Shown: positions 1 through 10,534 of the stretch, piece by piece
How the letters are laid out: every line of letters begins with the position of its first letter
Position numbering within the stretch: the stretch's first letter is position 1
Assembly: GCF_018294505.1 (NCBI RefSeq)
Contig: NC_057798.1
Coordinates: forward strand, 375,840,189 to 375,904,188
Source: Triticum aestivum
Taxonomy: Eukaryota; Streptophyta; Magnoliopsida; Poales; Poaceae
DNA length: 64,000 nt
Direction: 5' to 3'
Translations under genes and position numbers: made by a program
The notes under the pieces: generated by a model
Database searches by the model: none
Told to the model about the DNA's origin: nothing
The model's input: only the letters and a program-made list of their open reading frames with translations

Positions 1-176
1 TGCTTGTAGTCGTCGCTAGGTGGTCTACGAATCTGTATGTAATTTTTGTTATTTCTGGTGCTCCTTTTACTGCAATGATTGGAGATGAATAGATTGAAAG
101 TTTCTCGCAAAAAAAGATACAAAAGGAACATCCATATATATATTGGAGACCCTGGTAATCTCTAAAATGTTATCTA

Positions 177-289
177 CTCTCTCTGTCCGGAATTATTTGT
201 TGTAGAAATGAATAAAAATGAATGTATTTAGAACAAAAATACATATAAATACAACCATCTCTCCGACGAGTATTTTAGGACGAAAGGAG
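177..289. mobile_element. Stowaway-like MITE
   Basis: A 113-bp AT-rich sequence is flanked by TA on both sides (175-176 and 290-291). Its ends are imperfect inverted repeats: ctctctctgtccgg on the left, and a right end whose complement begins ctcctttcgtcc. These match the CTCCCTCCGTCC-type termini of cereal Stowaway (Tc1/mariner) MITEs. The inner part (aatgaatgtatttag... tacatataaata) is also self-complementary, as in the Thalos-like group. It has no coding capacity and would be mobilised in trans. The TIRs have drifted, so it is an old copy. Confidence 0.8.
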
Positions 290-1381
290 TATTTTTAAGA
301 GAGTACTTGGTAAAGCCAGAGCACACGAGTAAATTTTTTGCAGAAGACAATTATATTTTTCATATTTATAAACCAAGCGATGATTTCCAGAACCTTAAAT
401 ATGAAAGCTTGTGTGGCTACCTAACAAAACCAGAGCTATCCAAAGTTATGCCACTGAAAAAACAATTCAACAGAACATATATATATGTGTGTGGACAAAC
501 CATCACTACTACTACACGGAATACTGTCATGAACGCATAATTTAACTTGATAGTGGCGTTGCACGATTAGCGTCGATTCTTAATCATTATGAGAAAGAAA
601 TTGCAAGGATAAACGTCATCATCAGCGCCAACATATCCTAATCAAACGATCCGGCATGTACACCAGTGTCGGCGCTGTTTCCCACGGATTTTTGCGCCAC
701 CCTCTATATTCCGACTCTTTTGTTTTAGTGGCTGCTCAAAGAACTGTCAATGGAGATCTAAACGTCGATGACATGTGGGTTCCATGCCCCACGAGTAAGC
801 GTGATGCGGCAAGCTGGCGCAAGTGAAAAAGTCGAGTTGTGTGTCGAAAGAGTGAGCCCCGAATCTTGGACGGATGGATGCTGCTGCGACTGTGATGGAT
901 CGGGTGGTTGACGGTACGTCGCTGGCTTCCAACGTTCCCCCAGGTCATGGACGCAACTACCGGTTTAATCTCTAATTAACAAAACAGATCACTAGTATTA
1001 GTATAAGCTGCTAAATGGAGTTACAAAATGCACCCTCCCAAGAACTCGAGGTAGCAAATAAGAGAGAGAGAAAAGTTTACTTTGCCATTTCAGGTGCTGA
1101 CGGTGCTTGGTTCCACACGCAAACATACTTAGCACCAGAATGCATTGCCAGGGTATGGATGCATGGGTTGCCAACGAAATATGTTTTGTTCAACTCTAAC
1201 GAATGAAAACACATGTCACCGTTGGTGCATGGACATCCATCAACAGGGTGAATGGTGAGCCATCCTTCTTCTCAAACTTAATTTCTTTAAATTCTTTTTT
1301 TAGGTGGCTTAATTTCTGAGGTGATGTTAAAAAATTAGCTCCTCAAGTACAAGAAATTAAAAATTCGGCACACTAAAATTA
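290..1381. other. unassigned intergenic DNA
   Basis: About 1.1 kb between the MITE and the LINE fragment. Short open frames exist (for example 307-540 and 1015-1206, plus strand), but they show no domain, no splice context and no resemblance I recognise. The part just before 1382 may be LINE DNA too decayed to read, because the reverse-transcriptase frame appears without a clear boundary. Confidence 0.4.
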
Positions 1382-2094
1382 AGCATGGCATGATTTTGGC
1401 AATTCTAAGAAGGAAGGGTTTTGGGGATAAGTGGTGTTCCTGGATTTCTCAAATTCTTTCTTCAGCTACTTTTGCAGTGCTCCTAAATAATGTTCCTGGT
1501 GGGAATTTTAAGTGTAGAAGAGAGGTCAGACAAGGTGACCCCCTCTCTCTCCACTACTCTTTGTTTTGGCGGTTCATTTCCTTCAGACAATCTTGAACAA
1601 TGCTATGAACAGGGATTGCATTCGTCCACCCATCAAGTTCAACTCTTACCCTGATTTCCCTATGGTGCAGTATGCTCATGGCACCATGATAATCTTGCCA
1701 GCTTGCTCACAACTATCACAGTTCAGAAGTCTCACTTGTCAGTTTGCTCTAGCATTTGGGTTGAACATTAACTATCAAAAATCAAATCTAATCCCATTAA
1801 ATGCGGATAAGGAGGATGTCCCGGCTTTATCTTCAATCATGGGTTGCTCAGTTGGAACTTTCCCTTTTACTTACTTAGGGGTACCACTCAACACCACAAA
1901 ACCTAGATTGGAGCATTTCATATATATTGTCTAGAGAATCTAAAAAAGACTGAGTGCTTTTTTAGAATACCTGAGCTATGATGACAGATTACTCGTGGTT
2001 AATGTTGTCTTGTCCTCCTTGCTCACTTTTATTATGAGTTGTTTCCTGTTATATAAAGGTATCATTACTCAAATGGACAAATGCAATAGACACC
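1382..2094 (+). pseudogene. LINE reverse transcriptase fragment
   Basis: Part of a non-LTR retrotransposon (plant L1/Karma-type) reverse transcriptase. The first block (about 1390-1560) contains the RQGDPLS motif. The frame then shifts near 1566 and continues as a block with FGLNINYQKSNLIP and FPFTYLGVPL, which are typical post-catalytic LINE motifs. After a stop at 1933, residues like LSYDDRLLVVNVVLSSL follow to about 2090. The catalytic YADD box is replaced by YAHG (about 1671-1682), so both metal-binding aspartates are gone. The endonuclease domain and the 3' end are missing. The right edge is cut exactly where a CACTA terminus begins at 2095. Confidence 0.85.
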
Positions 2095-2230
2095 CACTAC
2101 AAGAAAAAGACACATATGTGACATTATGGCCCGAATGAAAATATTTTCTGTCATGGAAGTGGCATTTTCATAGCGATAGTTGTAACAAAAACATGTGTCA
2201 TCATGGATGTGGTGGGCGCCTACTTTCATG
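2095..2230 (+). repeat. CACTA terminal inverted repeat and subterminal region
   Basis: Starts CACTACAAGAAAAAGACAC and runs into subterminal DNA with the tone of Triticeae CACTA ends (GGCCC, TTTTCTGTCATG motifs). It is interrupted by a hAT insertion at 2231 and resumes at 2848 with closely related text (gacagaaaatgggc, gggccg) up to about 3060. It is abutted on the left by the truncated LINE. Confidence 0.8.
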
Positions 2231-2839
2231 TAGGGATGAAAATGGAGCAAAAATAGACGGAACTCAGTGCTATCATATTTGTTTTCAATTTTTTTTGCAG
2301 AAGTAGAAACGAATACAGAAACTCCGAAAATAAATATGAAAACAAATACTACCGGAAATGAACATGGATCGAATACAGAGCGGACACGAAAACAGAAGTG
2401 AGGGCTAACCGGAATTTAAAACCCCTTAATCATAGCAAAAAAAACACGCCAAAGCAAACAAATTTAATGAATAATTGTTAACATGGCTACAAAATAATAT
2501 GATTATGTTGGCAACTTAGCGTAGTATTGTAGTAGCACTCGACAATTGCGTATAGGGCCTGATTGAGCATGTATGTGGTAGTAGAAGTTGGGCCTCAAAT
2601 GATCCATTATGCTCATTATGTCATTGTGTGTTGTTTGGTGGTTGAACTACAAATTAGCCATATGCCTATAGTATAAATGGAAATGGAAAGCTCCACTTCC
2701 ACGTCTATTCCACCCCAAAACACATTCTGTTTTTGTTTCCGTTTTCGCATAAAAAGTTCCATTTTTATTTCCATTTTACTATTTTTCGTTTCCATTTTCA
2801 TTCCGTTATCCGAAAGTTTCCACTCCATTATCATCCCTA
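2231..2839. mobile_element. Ds-like non-autonomous hAT element
   Basis: A 609-bp element begins TAGGGATGAAAATGGAG and ends CTCCATTATCATCCCTA, an imperfect terminal inverted repeat closely resembling the Ac/Ds terminus (CAGGGATGAAA). It is flanked by a perfect 8-bp duplication CTTTCATG (2223-2230 and 2840-2847), the hallmark length for hAT elements. The interior is AT-rich with many copies of TTTCCATTTTC / CCGTTTTCG-like motifs near the right end, like the subterminal transposase-binding motifs of Ac. No transposase ORF is present. The overlapping open frames on both strands are by-products of these repeats. It depends on an autonomous hAT element. Confidence 0.88.
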
Positions 2840-3061
2840 CTTTCATGAGAAAAAATTATGACAGAAAATGGGCTTCTCATCCTGGGTGGGCCGGAGGCGC
2901 ACCTGCATGACATTCTTTGGGCCGTTCATGATGTAAAAAAATCGTGGCAGAGATGAGGACGAGAATTTTCTGGGGATTTCTCGATGGACGGTGGGTGGTC
3001 AGGCCCGAGCGATGCAGGGATGGTTTGTGTGTTTCTCTTGTACATGCGCGTGTGCAACCCT

Positions 3062-3245
3062 TAGCTTACTGAACCCGAGCGAGCCCTTCGCTTACTGAAC
3101 CCGAGTGATCTATTTGCACTACTGAACCCGAGGGAGCCTTTCGCACTACTAAACCCGAGCGAGCCCTCGCACTACTGAATGCGAGCGAGTCCTTCGCTTA
3201 TTGAATTCAAGCGAACCATTTGCTTACTGAACCCGAACGCTCGAC
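3062..3245 (+). repeat. tandem array in CACTA, about 27-31 bp unit
   Basis: About seven degenerate units of the form ttactgaacccgagcgagccttcgc repeat head to tail. Short tandem arrays near the ends are common in cereal CACTA elements and may bind the element's accessory protein. That role is inferred, not shown here. Confidence 0.7.
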
Positions 3246-3419
3246 GCATGACTCGTGCACTTACATAGTTTGTTGGCCTGATCGATTGATCCATTGCATT
3301 GAGCCCCCACGCATGATACGTAGAGTCAAACTAGCAATTGTTGCATCGAGCCCCCTTGCGCAAGACATGAGTTGACCTAGTCGGTTGGTTGGCTCCAAAT
3401 GAACAATCCACGTTCCTAC

Positions 3420-3840
3420 TGCACAAGTGTACACCCCACCCAAGCTGGTGGAGGTTGGATGAACAAGACCCCGTGGTAGGCGATTGGCGCTCGATGAACA
3501 GGAACCCGAGGAGGCTGTTTCGTGGTACACCAAACCCCAGCCGGTTGGGTGGATGAAGAGGACCCCTTGGAGGCCATAAGCAGTTGGTGTTGGATGAACA
3601 GTAGCCCGTGGAGGCTGTTTCACGGTACGCCACACCCTTTTTGATGAACAGGACCCCGTTTCGGCTATTGGCGGTTGTTGCTGTATGAACTGGGCCCTGT
3701 TTCGGCGACCTGCGATACGCCACACCTCAACCGATGGGGGGTCGATGGACAAGACCCTGTTTTAACCGTTCCGCCACAGCTGGTTGGCTCCTGATGAATA
3801 GGAACCCATTTTAGCCATTCCACCCCGCATGTTGGCTCCC
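3420..3840 (+). repeat. longer degenerate tandem array in CACTA
   Basis: Repeated blocks of roughly 55-65 bp built around GATGAACAGGACCCCG and tttcggtggtacgccacac. Long minus-strand open frames here (3261-3752) only reflect the stop-poor repeat and show no protein signature. Confidence 0.6.
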
Positions 3841-4309
3841 GAGTGACACTATTTCATTAAACATATACTAACAAATAGAAGCATCCTCATTGTCATAATG
3901 GGTAAAGATAGAAACATAGTAGCCTTGCTTAAAGGGTTGCATTAGTTTATTTTATCACTGGCACTGGCTCAACACGCAAAGCATTGGCATGTATCATAAG
4001 TTGCATTACATTATCATGCAAAACTAGAGCACTATCTCATGAGAGTACCCAAACAGTAGCACAATACTAAATTACCAATAGAGATGACAAAGCACAATAA
4101 TTAGGATGAAGGCTGTAGGCCGGTATGAATCTGTGTGAGGAAGCTTATTAATCAGTACATCCAACAGAGATAATCGACTGACTGGAAAGTAAGAGGGCGG
4201 TTGAGGAATGAAGCACACAAAGGTTTTGTGTAGTTGCACTAAAATCGAGCATCCAGGTTTGCACATATACCGAGAAAGTGAGACTATAATAGTGGCACTA
4301 GTCGACTCA
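3841..4309. other. unassigned DNA at probable deletion junction
   Basis: About 470 bp of AT-richer DNA between the CACTA array and the truncated Tat-type element. It resembles neither neighbour, and I see no ORF, LTR end or terminal repeat. It should contain or adjoin the breakpoint that removed the 5' part of the Tat element and the rest of the Athila element. Confidence 0.4.
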
Positions 4310-4539
4310 AGGACCCTCAGCAGGGTGCTCGATCACCAAGCAAAGTGCAGCAGCCTCAGGATAGCGCTCCTGAGGCCTCGGCCGATCTGGCGGCCGGCAT
4401 TCCTCCCGAGGCTGCAACCGACCCCTCGGCTGGGGGACTCCTGAGGCCGGCCCTCACGAGACCGCACTCGGCACGGCAGAAGGCAGGACCGCTGAAGGCC
4501 CACATCCTCAAGAAGCACAAGACTCCACCAACACCTCTT

Positions 4540-5308
4540 CCCTCGTCGAGCACCCGATCTACTTCGTCAGCATGGTGCTACGGGAGGCACGGGCACGCTA
4601 CCCTATGCCTCAAAAGCTCTTACTCGGGCTCCTCGTCGCCTCTCGAAAGCTGCGCCACTACTTCCAGGGCCACCCCATCAAGGTCATTTCGGCCTTCCCA
4701 TTGGGGAGGGTGCTCCGCAGCCCGAATGCCGCCGGACGAGTTGCGTAGTGGAACATCGAGCTCCAGGCCTTCCAACTAGAGTTCGGCACCACAATAGTCA
4801 TCAAGGGTGCGGCCCTCGCGGATTTCGTGGCAGAATGGGCTGACGCTCCTGACCGTGGAGTGAGCGAGGACCGTTCCCTCTTGCCTGGGGACGAGAAGCC
4901 AGACGGGTGGATCATGTACTTTGATGGCACATCCGCACGACAAGGTGCGGGGATTTGGGCCGTCCTCATCTCACCCACCAAGGACAAGCTCTGCTATGCA
5001 TACAACTCTGTTTTCAGCAGGGCGAAAAGGCCTCCAACAACATCACAGGGTATGAAGGTTTGCTCGCTGGCCTCAAGGTCGCGGCGACACTAGGGGTGAA
5101 GCACCTCACCATCAAGGGCGACTCCCAGCTCCTCATCAACTTCTCCAACAAAGAATACACACCCAAGGATGAACACATGGAGGCCTACCTGGAAGAGGTA
5201 CGCAAGATGGAGAAATGGTTCTTAGGCTTGGAACTGCAGCACGTGTCGCGAGGAACGAACAAGGAGGCGGATGACATCACCAAGAGAGCATCCCAGAGGC
5301 TACCTTAG
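4540..5308 (+). pseudogene. Tat-type pol: RNase H and archaeal-type RNase H
   Basis: The first block reads as the end of the gypsy RNase H/connection domain (HPIYFVSMVLREARARYPM, then HYFQGHPIKV, ending ALADFVAEW), with an in-frame stop near 4750. The second block is an archaeal-type RNase H. It has a YFDGTSARQGAGIW start (first Asp), a frameshift near 5020, then TGYEGLLAGL (Glu), IKGDSQLL (Asp) and NKEADDITKRAS (Asp). All four DEDD carboxylates are therefore still visible although the frame is broken. In the live family this domain degrades the RNA of the RNA:DNA hybrid in virus-like particles. Confidence 0.82.
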
Positions 5309-5370
5309 GATCCAGGGGTGTTTGAGGAACGGCTCTTCAAGCCGTCGGCGGATCCCCCACCACGACTCCA

Positions 5371-6716
5371 ATGCCACCTCAGGAGGATCTACCCCAAGCG
5401 CTAGCAACTGGCGCCCCGGCATGCGGCCCTCCCTCAGGGGCCCGCTTGCTCCTCGCGCTTGAGCCTCAGGAGGGGTGCCGGACTGGGGAGTTCAAGACAT
5501 ACCTGCTTCAGGGGACCCTGCCGGAGAAGGAGGAGGATGCCGAGCGCGTGGCACGTCAGGTCACCGTGTACTACATCCGTGATGGTGAGTTGTACCGCAA
5601 GAGGCCCAATGATGTTTCGTTATGATGCATCTCGAGGGAGAAAGGGCTCAAGCTGCTGGCGGACATACATGGTGGGGATTGCGGACATCATTCCTCGTCA
5701 CGCACTCTTGTGGGCAAGGTGTTTCGCAGTGGATTCTACTGGCCCACTGCACTCAACGACGCGGTGAGTTGGTGCGCTCCGGCGAAGCATGCCAATTCTA
5801 GGCCAAGCAAATTCAACAGCCCACACAGGGCCTCTAGACTATCCCGCTCACATGGTCGTTCGCGGTCTGGGGGCTGAACATCTTGGGGCCGTTCCCTCGA
5901 GTGCCAGGGGGCTACCGCTACCTTTACGTCGCCATCGACAAGTTCACCAAATGGGCAGAGGTAGAAGTCATCCACACGATCCCAGCTGGATCAGCCGTCA
6001 AGTTCATCAAGGGCCTCGTGAGCCGGTTCGGGGTCCCTAACCGCATCATCACCGACAACGGCTCGCAGTTCACTAGCAACCTTTTCAAAACATACTGTGC
6101 TAACCTTGGAATGCAGATATGCTACACCTCAGTGGCACACCCCAGGAGCAATGACCAAGCTGAGCGCGCCAACGCCAAGGTCTTGAGGGGCCTCAAGGCA
6201 AGGACCTTCAAGAAGAAGCTCGAGGCTTGCGACAGGGGCTGGCTCGACGAGCTCCAGTCTGTGCTGTGGTCCATCCGCACCACTGTGACCAAGCCAACTA
6301 GAGAGACGCCATTCTTCCTCATCTACGGAGCTGAAGCGGTTCTCCCACACGAGGTCAAGCATCGCTCCACGCAGGTCCTAGCGTTTGATGAGGCGTGTCA
6401 GGACGCCACGCGGGGGATGGATCTCGTGCTGGGGGAGGAATGCCACCGTCAAGCCTCGCTCCGAGCGGCAAGATACCAGCAGGCGCTGCGGCGGTATCAC
6501 TGCCGCATCGTCCGCTCCAGGACGTTGGAGGTGGGTGACCTCGTCCTGAGGCGGGTGCTCTCCAAGGAGGGGCTGCACAAGCTCTCTCCCATGTGGGAGG
6601 GCCCGTTTAGGATTGTCCATGTCTCCAGGCCTGGTGCTACGCGCCTGGAGACACAGGACGGGGTCCCCATCCAGAATGCCTGGAACATCCAGCACCTCCG
6701 GAAGTTCTACCCATGA
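5371..6716 (+). pseudogene. Tat-type integrase
   Basis: Starts with a linker (YLLQGTLPEKEEDAERVARQ) and a broken H2C2 zinc-binding segment (5630-5800, several frameshifts). From 5883 there is a clean open frame of 277 residues covering the integrase core and C-terminal part. The catalytic triad is visible as Asp in AIDKFTKWAEVE, Asp in ITDNGSQF and Glu in NDQAERAN. The C-terminal section (VGDLVLRR..., WEGPFRIV) is the usual gypsy integrase tail, ending HLRKFYP and TGA at 6716. I see no chromodomain. The core looks well preserved relative to the rest, but the upstream breaks make the polyprotein non-functional. Confidence 0.88.
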
Positions 6717-7775
6717 AGCAAGGCTCCGGCCTGTGAAGGTCTCCGCTTGTGACACTCTCACGTAATAATGAGTTGGGATGTACACGCCCCGGAGTCTCCT
6801 GAGAGCCGCCCTGGGGCCTCACAGGGGCTCCCTCCCACGTCTTAGTGGTAGCACTTAGCTCCGCGCTGATGAGAAGACTAGATTAGGTGCCGGAGGCGGC
6901 TGTTCATTTGCTTTCCGAAGTTGCTCGCAGCCTTTTAGTGATCTTTAATGGATGATGCTTTCGTGCTTTGGTTCACCAAGTTGGATTTTTCTCCTCATGT
7001 TTTGTTCATTCTTAGCCTAAGGTCCAGGAAGGTGTGGCAGTTGCCCGTCGCTCTTCCTCGCACGCTTCGCGCATGCGGGCTTGGCATGTGTGTATGCCTT
7101 GGGCCTGCCCTCGCACATGCACACCACGCCGAACCCCGTTGCCCCTGTGCTTTGGCTTTATCCTTGCGAGGAGCTCTCGATCAAGCTCACGGGCACCAGC
7201 ACCCCTCATGTCCATACCCCTCGGGCAGCACGACGCGGTGCATTAAGCCACGGCTAACCTACGACTGGGGGCTTGCGCGGAAAGGAACATGGGGCTCACA
7301 GACACCAGCACCCCTCATGCCCAAGATCCCTTTTCTCTAAATAGCTCTGCAGCGGATCTACAACACCTCCCGAGGCCCGAAGCGCCTCCTGAGTCGCCGG
7401 GAGCGGGGACCTCACTAAACATCAAGGGCCTCACCCTCGTGAGGAGGAGAGCCACTACAAACGCGTCAAGCTAAGTTATCCTACCCTCACCTAGCCAGAG
7501 TACATATGACATAACATGGCATTGAGATAATAAGCATAGCATAAAAGGGGGCATAATTGCCATAGTTCATTACACATCCCAGCGGGCCACACTACTTTTT
7601 CTCGAATTGCAGAAGAAAGGAAAGGCTAAACAAAGGTGGCCCAAGGGCGTGCGGATCCAGCGCCAGCGCCGCATCCTCAAGCAGCACCTCAAGGTGGCCC
7701 CGACACTCTACCAGTTCGCCCACAAGTGGCCTGGGGCCGCGGCAGGTCTTGAGTCCAAGTTCGGCAGCCCCAAGC
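6717..7775 (+). other. Tat-element spacer between integrase and antisense ORF
   Basis: About 1 kb of GC-rich non-coding sequence with repeated phrases such as caccagcacccctcatg (7193 and 7304) and cctgag/ccccgag. No domain is recognisable in any frame. Such long spacers between pol and the 3' LTR are usual in the Tat lineage. Confidence 0.6.
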
Positions 7776-8576
7776 TCATGCCAGGCTGCCCTCCAGCTTC
7801 ACCGGCGCATGGCGGCGGGATGACCCACCATCGCCCTCGAGCCGAGCTCGACGGCGTGGGGGCTGGTCGTAGCCGCCGCTGCTCGAGCTCTCATCTGAGG
7901 AAGAGCTGCCGCCGCGGGAGGAGGAGCAGATGTCGCCAAGGCCAGGCTCACCCTCGTCGTCCTCGTTGTCACTGCCGTCTTTAGGGCAGCATCCCACGCG
8001 ACGGCCGTCCTCCCTGAACACCCTCACGTAGAGGGTTGCCAGGCTGTCCTACTTAAAGTGCAGGGTGCACCTCCCGCTCAGGCCTCGTGCGTGGGCGAAC
8101 GTCTGCCAGCCACGGGTCAGGACCACGCTGCCCGTGGCGGAGACCTCAGTCCCCGCCCATGAGGCCCTGCTGCAGCAACCGTCAGCCTACAACCAGAGGT
8201 CGTCGAGCCCCAAGGATGGCAGCTCGCTCGAGAAGAAGCGCGGAAGCCGGAGCAAGGTGCCGGTAGGCGCCAATGGCCACACCACACTCCGGGAGCACGT
8301 CCAGCGAGGAGAAGCATGGGCGGGGAGGGCACGCAACCACGGCGCGCCTCCCCTCATCGTGGGGGCTGCTCCGGAGCCGGTGGCCCCCGCCGCGAGAAGA
8401 GGTACCATCGCTAGCGCCCAGAGAAATGCCGACCCTGGGGGATGTGTGCCGGCCACAGCAGGATTCACGGGGTGCTTACAGGGACGGTCGCGGCCCCTCT
8501 TGGGAGGCGGAGAGGCTGTCCCCTCCTTGGAAGCCTTCCCCTTTCTGGCCGCAGAAAACCTCCTCGTCAGCGCCAT
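7776..8576 (-). pseudogene. antisense extra ORF (aORF) of Tat element
   Basis: A minus-strand gene-like stretch. It starts at an ATG at 8576 (MALTRRFSAARKGKASKEG, strongly basic and serine-rich) and ends near 7776 in an acidic-then-basic tail (SDNEDDEGEPGLGDI; SSSSDESSSSGGYDQPPRRRAR; stop after VKLEGSLA). The two ends are in different frames, so it contains frameshifts. I chose 8576 because the tract upstream reads like a 5' UTR, and a TATA box lies about 95 bp further upstream on the same strand. Antisense ORFs between integrase and 3' LTR are known from Tat-lineage elements; their function is unknown. The composition suggests a nuclear, nucleic-acid-binding protein, which is inference only. 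Confidence 0.6.
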
Positions 8577-8666
8577 GGAAGCAGAAGCAAGATGGAGAAG
8601 GAGGGGAAACAAGCAGCAAGAAAACGGAGGAAGAAATGAGTGAGGGGGGCTCTGCCCCTTCCCCTC

Positions 8667-8674
8667 ATTTATAG
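8667..8674 (-). promoter_or_regulatory. TATA box of the antisense ORF
   Basis: Read on the minus strand the sequence is CCAGCTATAAATGAGG. It lies about 95 bp upstream of the ATG at 8576, leaving room for a transcription start and a 5' leader of roughly 60 nt. It points away from the LTR promoter, so the antisense gene could be transcribed independently. Confidence 0.5.
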
Positions 8675-8903
8675 CTGGAAGGAGGCCAACCGCCAGCCTC
8701 CATGACCTCGCGGAATGATGATATTCTGCATGCGGCATCGACTCATCAAGTTAAACGGTTGCCGAGGCGGCATGGGGAAGTGGAGACGCCCACGTCCCAT
8801 CAATCGCCATGCGTCGTTCAAGGCATAGGCGGTTAGGGCCCGCGGCGCTCCGCACTTGCCCTTTGGCTTTGCCTAGAAGCCAAGCCCGAGCACGTCTTGG
8901 GCC

Positions 8904-8913
8904 CTGGGGCTAC
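8904..8913 (+). other. polypurine tract, Tat element
   Basis: ctggggctac directly precedes the LTR start, the position of the plus-strand DNA primer. Its form (GGGGCTAC) is shared by cereal Tat-type elements. Confidence 0.6.
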
Positions 8914-9824
8914 TATTGGCGTTCTGGATATGGGGGTACCCAGACTTGCCTGCCTGCGGCCCACTTCATGGCTCCATCGACAGCCTAGTACGGCCTAGCT
9001 TCAGCATCGACAACTCAAGACCCTGGCGAGGGGCCAAGCCTCGCGGGGCGGATGATGCCAAGACCCCCGAGGGGATCGGCCTCCTCAGGCTGGCTCCCGA
9101 GGGGCGGAGAGTTCTATGCAAGGCGCACCTTGTGAGGCTCAGCTGACGTGAGCCATAACGACCAAGGCCAAGCAGGCGCCAGGCAGGCGCCAGCGGGTGC
9201 AGAGTGCTAGTTTCCTCTTTGGTGCAAAGGAGGCGAGCGGCAGGTGCGGAGTCCCGAGGAATCCGCCAAAGGTTTCCATTATGGTGCAGAAAGACCAAGA
9301 CCGCCAGGACGATAGGATGGAGGTCATCACCGAGCCCACCGCAGCGTCACAACCAGAGGCTTTTTGCAGGCGAAGACCACTTTAGTCAGGATAGGATGTA
9401 CTACTTGTCCCCCTTCAAATCTGGTCGTTGTGGGATCCCTTCCCGCCAACATTTAGGAAGAGGACCAAGGCCACTATAAGTAGGACTTAGCCACCACCAA
9501 AGAGGGGGGCGAACAGCGGATCCGTTCTCATCCAGCCACCTCACCAGCTCTCTCGAGCTCAAGAACACCTCACCTCCCAAGGACAGATCATCCATTGTAC
9601 TAGTTCATCCTCAGCCCTTTGAGGCAATCCACCAAAACGCTGGAGTAGGGTATTACACCACAAGGTGGCCCGAACCAGGATAAACTGTTGTGTCTCTCTG
9701 TCCCTTTGAGCTCGAAGCGCTAGGCTTTGGAAGATCGCGAGTAGGCAGGCTGGGTAGGTTGAGATCTCCGCAAGCACACTAGAGTTCGAACCTATCAAGG
9801 GTCTGTGGAACCCGAAATCCGACA
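8914..9824 (+). repeat. 3' LTR of Tat element
   Basis: About 911 bp, starting tattggcgttctgg (a degraded TG start) and ending ccgaaatccgaca. A TATA-like ctataag at 9473-9479 is the likely promoter core. The terminal CA at 9824 is followed directly by Athila-type protease coding sequence, so this end is a true insertion boundary (expected 5-bp TSD ttacc, 9825-9829). The partner LTR is missing from the window. Confidence 0.75.
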
Positions 9825-10534
9825 TTACCATTAACATGAAAAGTGACATTGCCTTTGTTGCAATCAATAACAGCCCCTGCAGAATTCAAAAAAGGTCTAC
9901 CAAGGATGATTGACATATTGTCGTCCTCGAGAATATCAAGAATAACAAAGTCCGTTAAGATAGTAACACTTGCAACCACAACAGGCGCATCCTCACAAAT
10001 ACCGATGGGTATAGCAGTTAATTTATCAGCCATTTGCAAAGAAATTTCAGTAGGTGTCAACTTATTCAAATCAATTCTACGATACAAAGAGAAAGGCATA
10101 ACACTAACACCGGCTCCAAGATCACATAAACCAGTTTTAACATAGTTTCTTTTAATGGAGCATGGTATAGTTGGTACTCCTAGATCTCCTAGTTTCTTTG
10201 GCATTCCACCCTTAAAAGTATAATTAGCAAGCATGGTGGAAATTTCAGCTTTCGATATCTTTCTTTTATTTGTAATAATATCTTTCATATACTTAGCATA
10301 GGGATTCATTTTAAGCATATCAGTCAAACACATATGCAAAAAGATAGGTCTAATCATTTCAGCAAAGCGCTCAAAGTCCTCATCATCCTTTTTTCTTGGA
10401 TGGCTTAGGAGGAAAAGGCATGGATTTCTGAACCCATGGTTATCTTTCTTTACCGTGCTTCCTAGCAACAAAGTCTCTCTTATCATAACATTGATTCTTT
10501 GATTGTGGGTTATCAAGATCAACAACAGGTTCAA
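9825..10534 (-). pseudogene. Athila-type aspartic protease, interrupted
   Basis: Retropepsin-like domain with the Athila form of the active site, CDLGAGVSVMP, followed by the flap/core text (LQMADKL, VTILTDFVILDILEDDNMSIILGRPFL, GAVIDCNKGNVTFHVNGN). It would process Gag-Pol. The coding sequence is cut at 9825, where the Tat 3' LTR begins. Downstream reverse transcriptase and integrase are not present anywhere to the left. Confidence 0.85.

Larger units (their letters stand above)
4310..9824 (+). mobile_element. Tat-lineage Ty3-gypsy element, 5'-truncated
   Basis: GC-rich plus-strand remnant with, in order: end of the gypsy RNase H (about 4540), a second archaeal-type RNase H (4905-5308), integrase (to 6716), an antisense extra ORF (8576-7776), PPT, and 3' LTR (8914-9824). 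Dual RNase H plus an extra ORF between integrase and 3' LTR characterises the Tat lineage of plants. The 5' LTR, gag, protease and reverse transcriptase are absent. The left edge (about 4310) is approximate and set by where GC-rich coding text begins. The right edge is exact: LTR end CCGACA at 9824, joined to interrupted Athila-type protease sequence. Confidence 0.8.

Noticed and set aside
2616..2910. Overlapping open frames on both strands rich in Met/Lys or Ser/Phe
   Set aside because: By-products of the subterminal TTTCCATTTTC-type repeats of the Ds-like element; one crosses the element boundary.
3261..3752. Minus-strand open frames of 130-163 codons as a possible gene
   Set aside because: They lie wholly within the degenerate CACTA tandem array and owe their openness to the repeat; no domain or codon signature.
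4072..4076. TTACC at 4072-4076 as the left TSD of the Tat element (right copy 9825-9829)
   Set aside because: No LTR follows and the left flank does not continue the Athila protease; a 5-bp match is easily chance.
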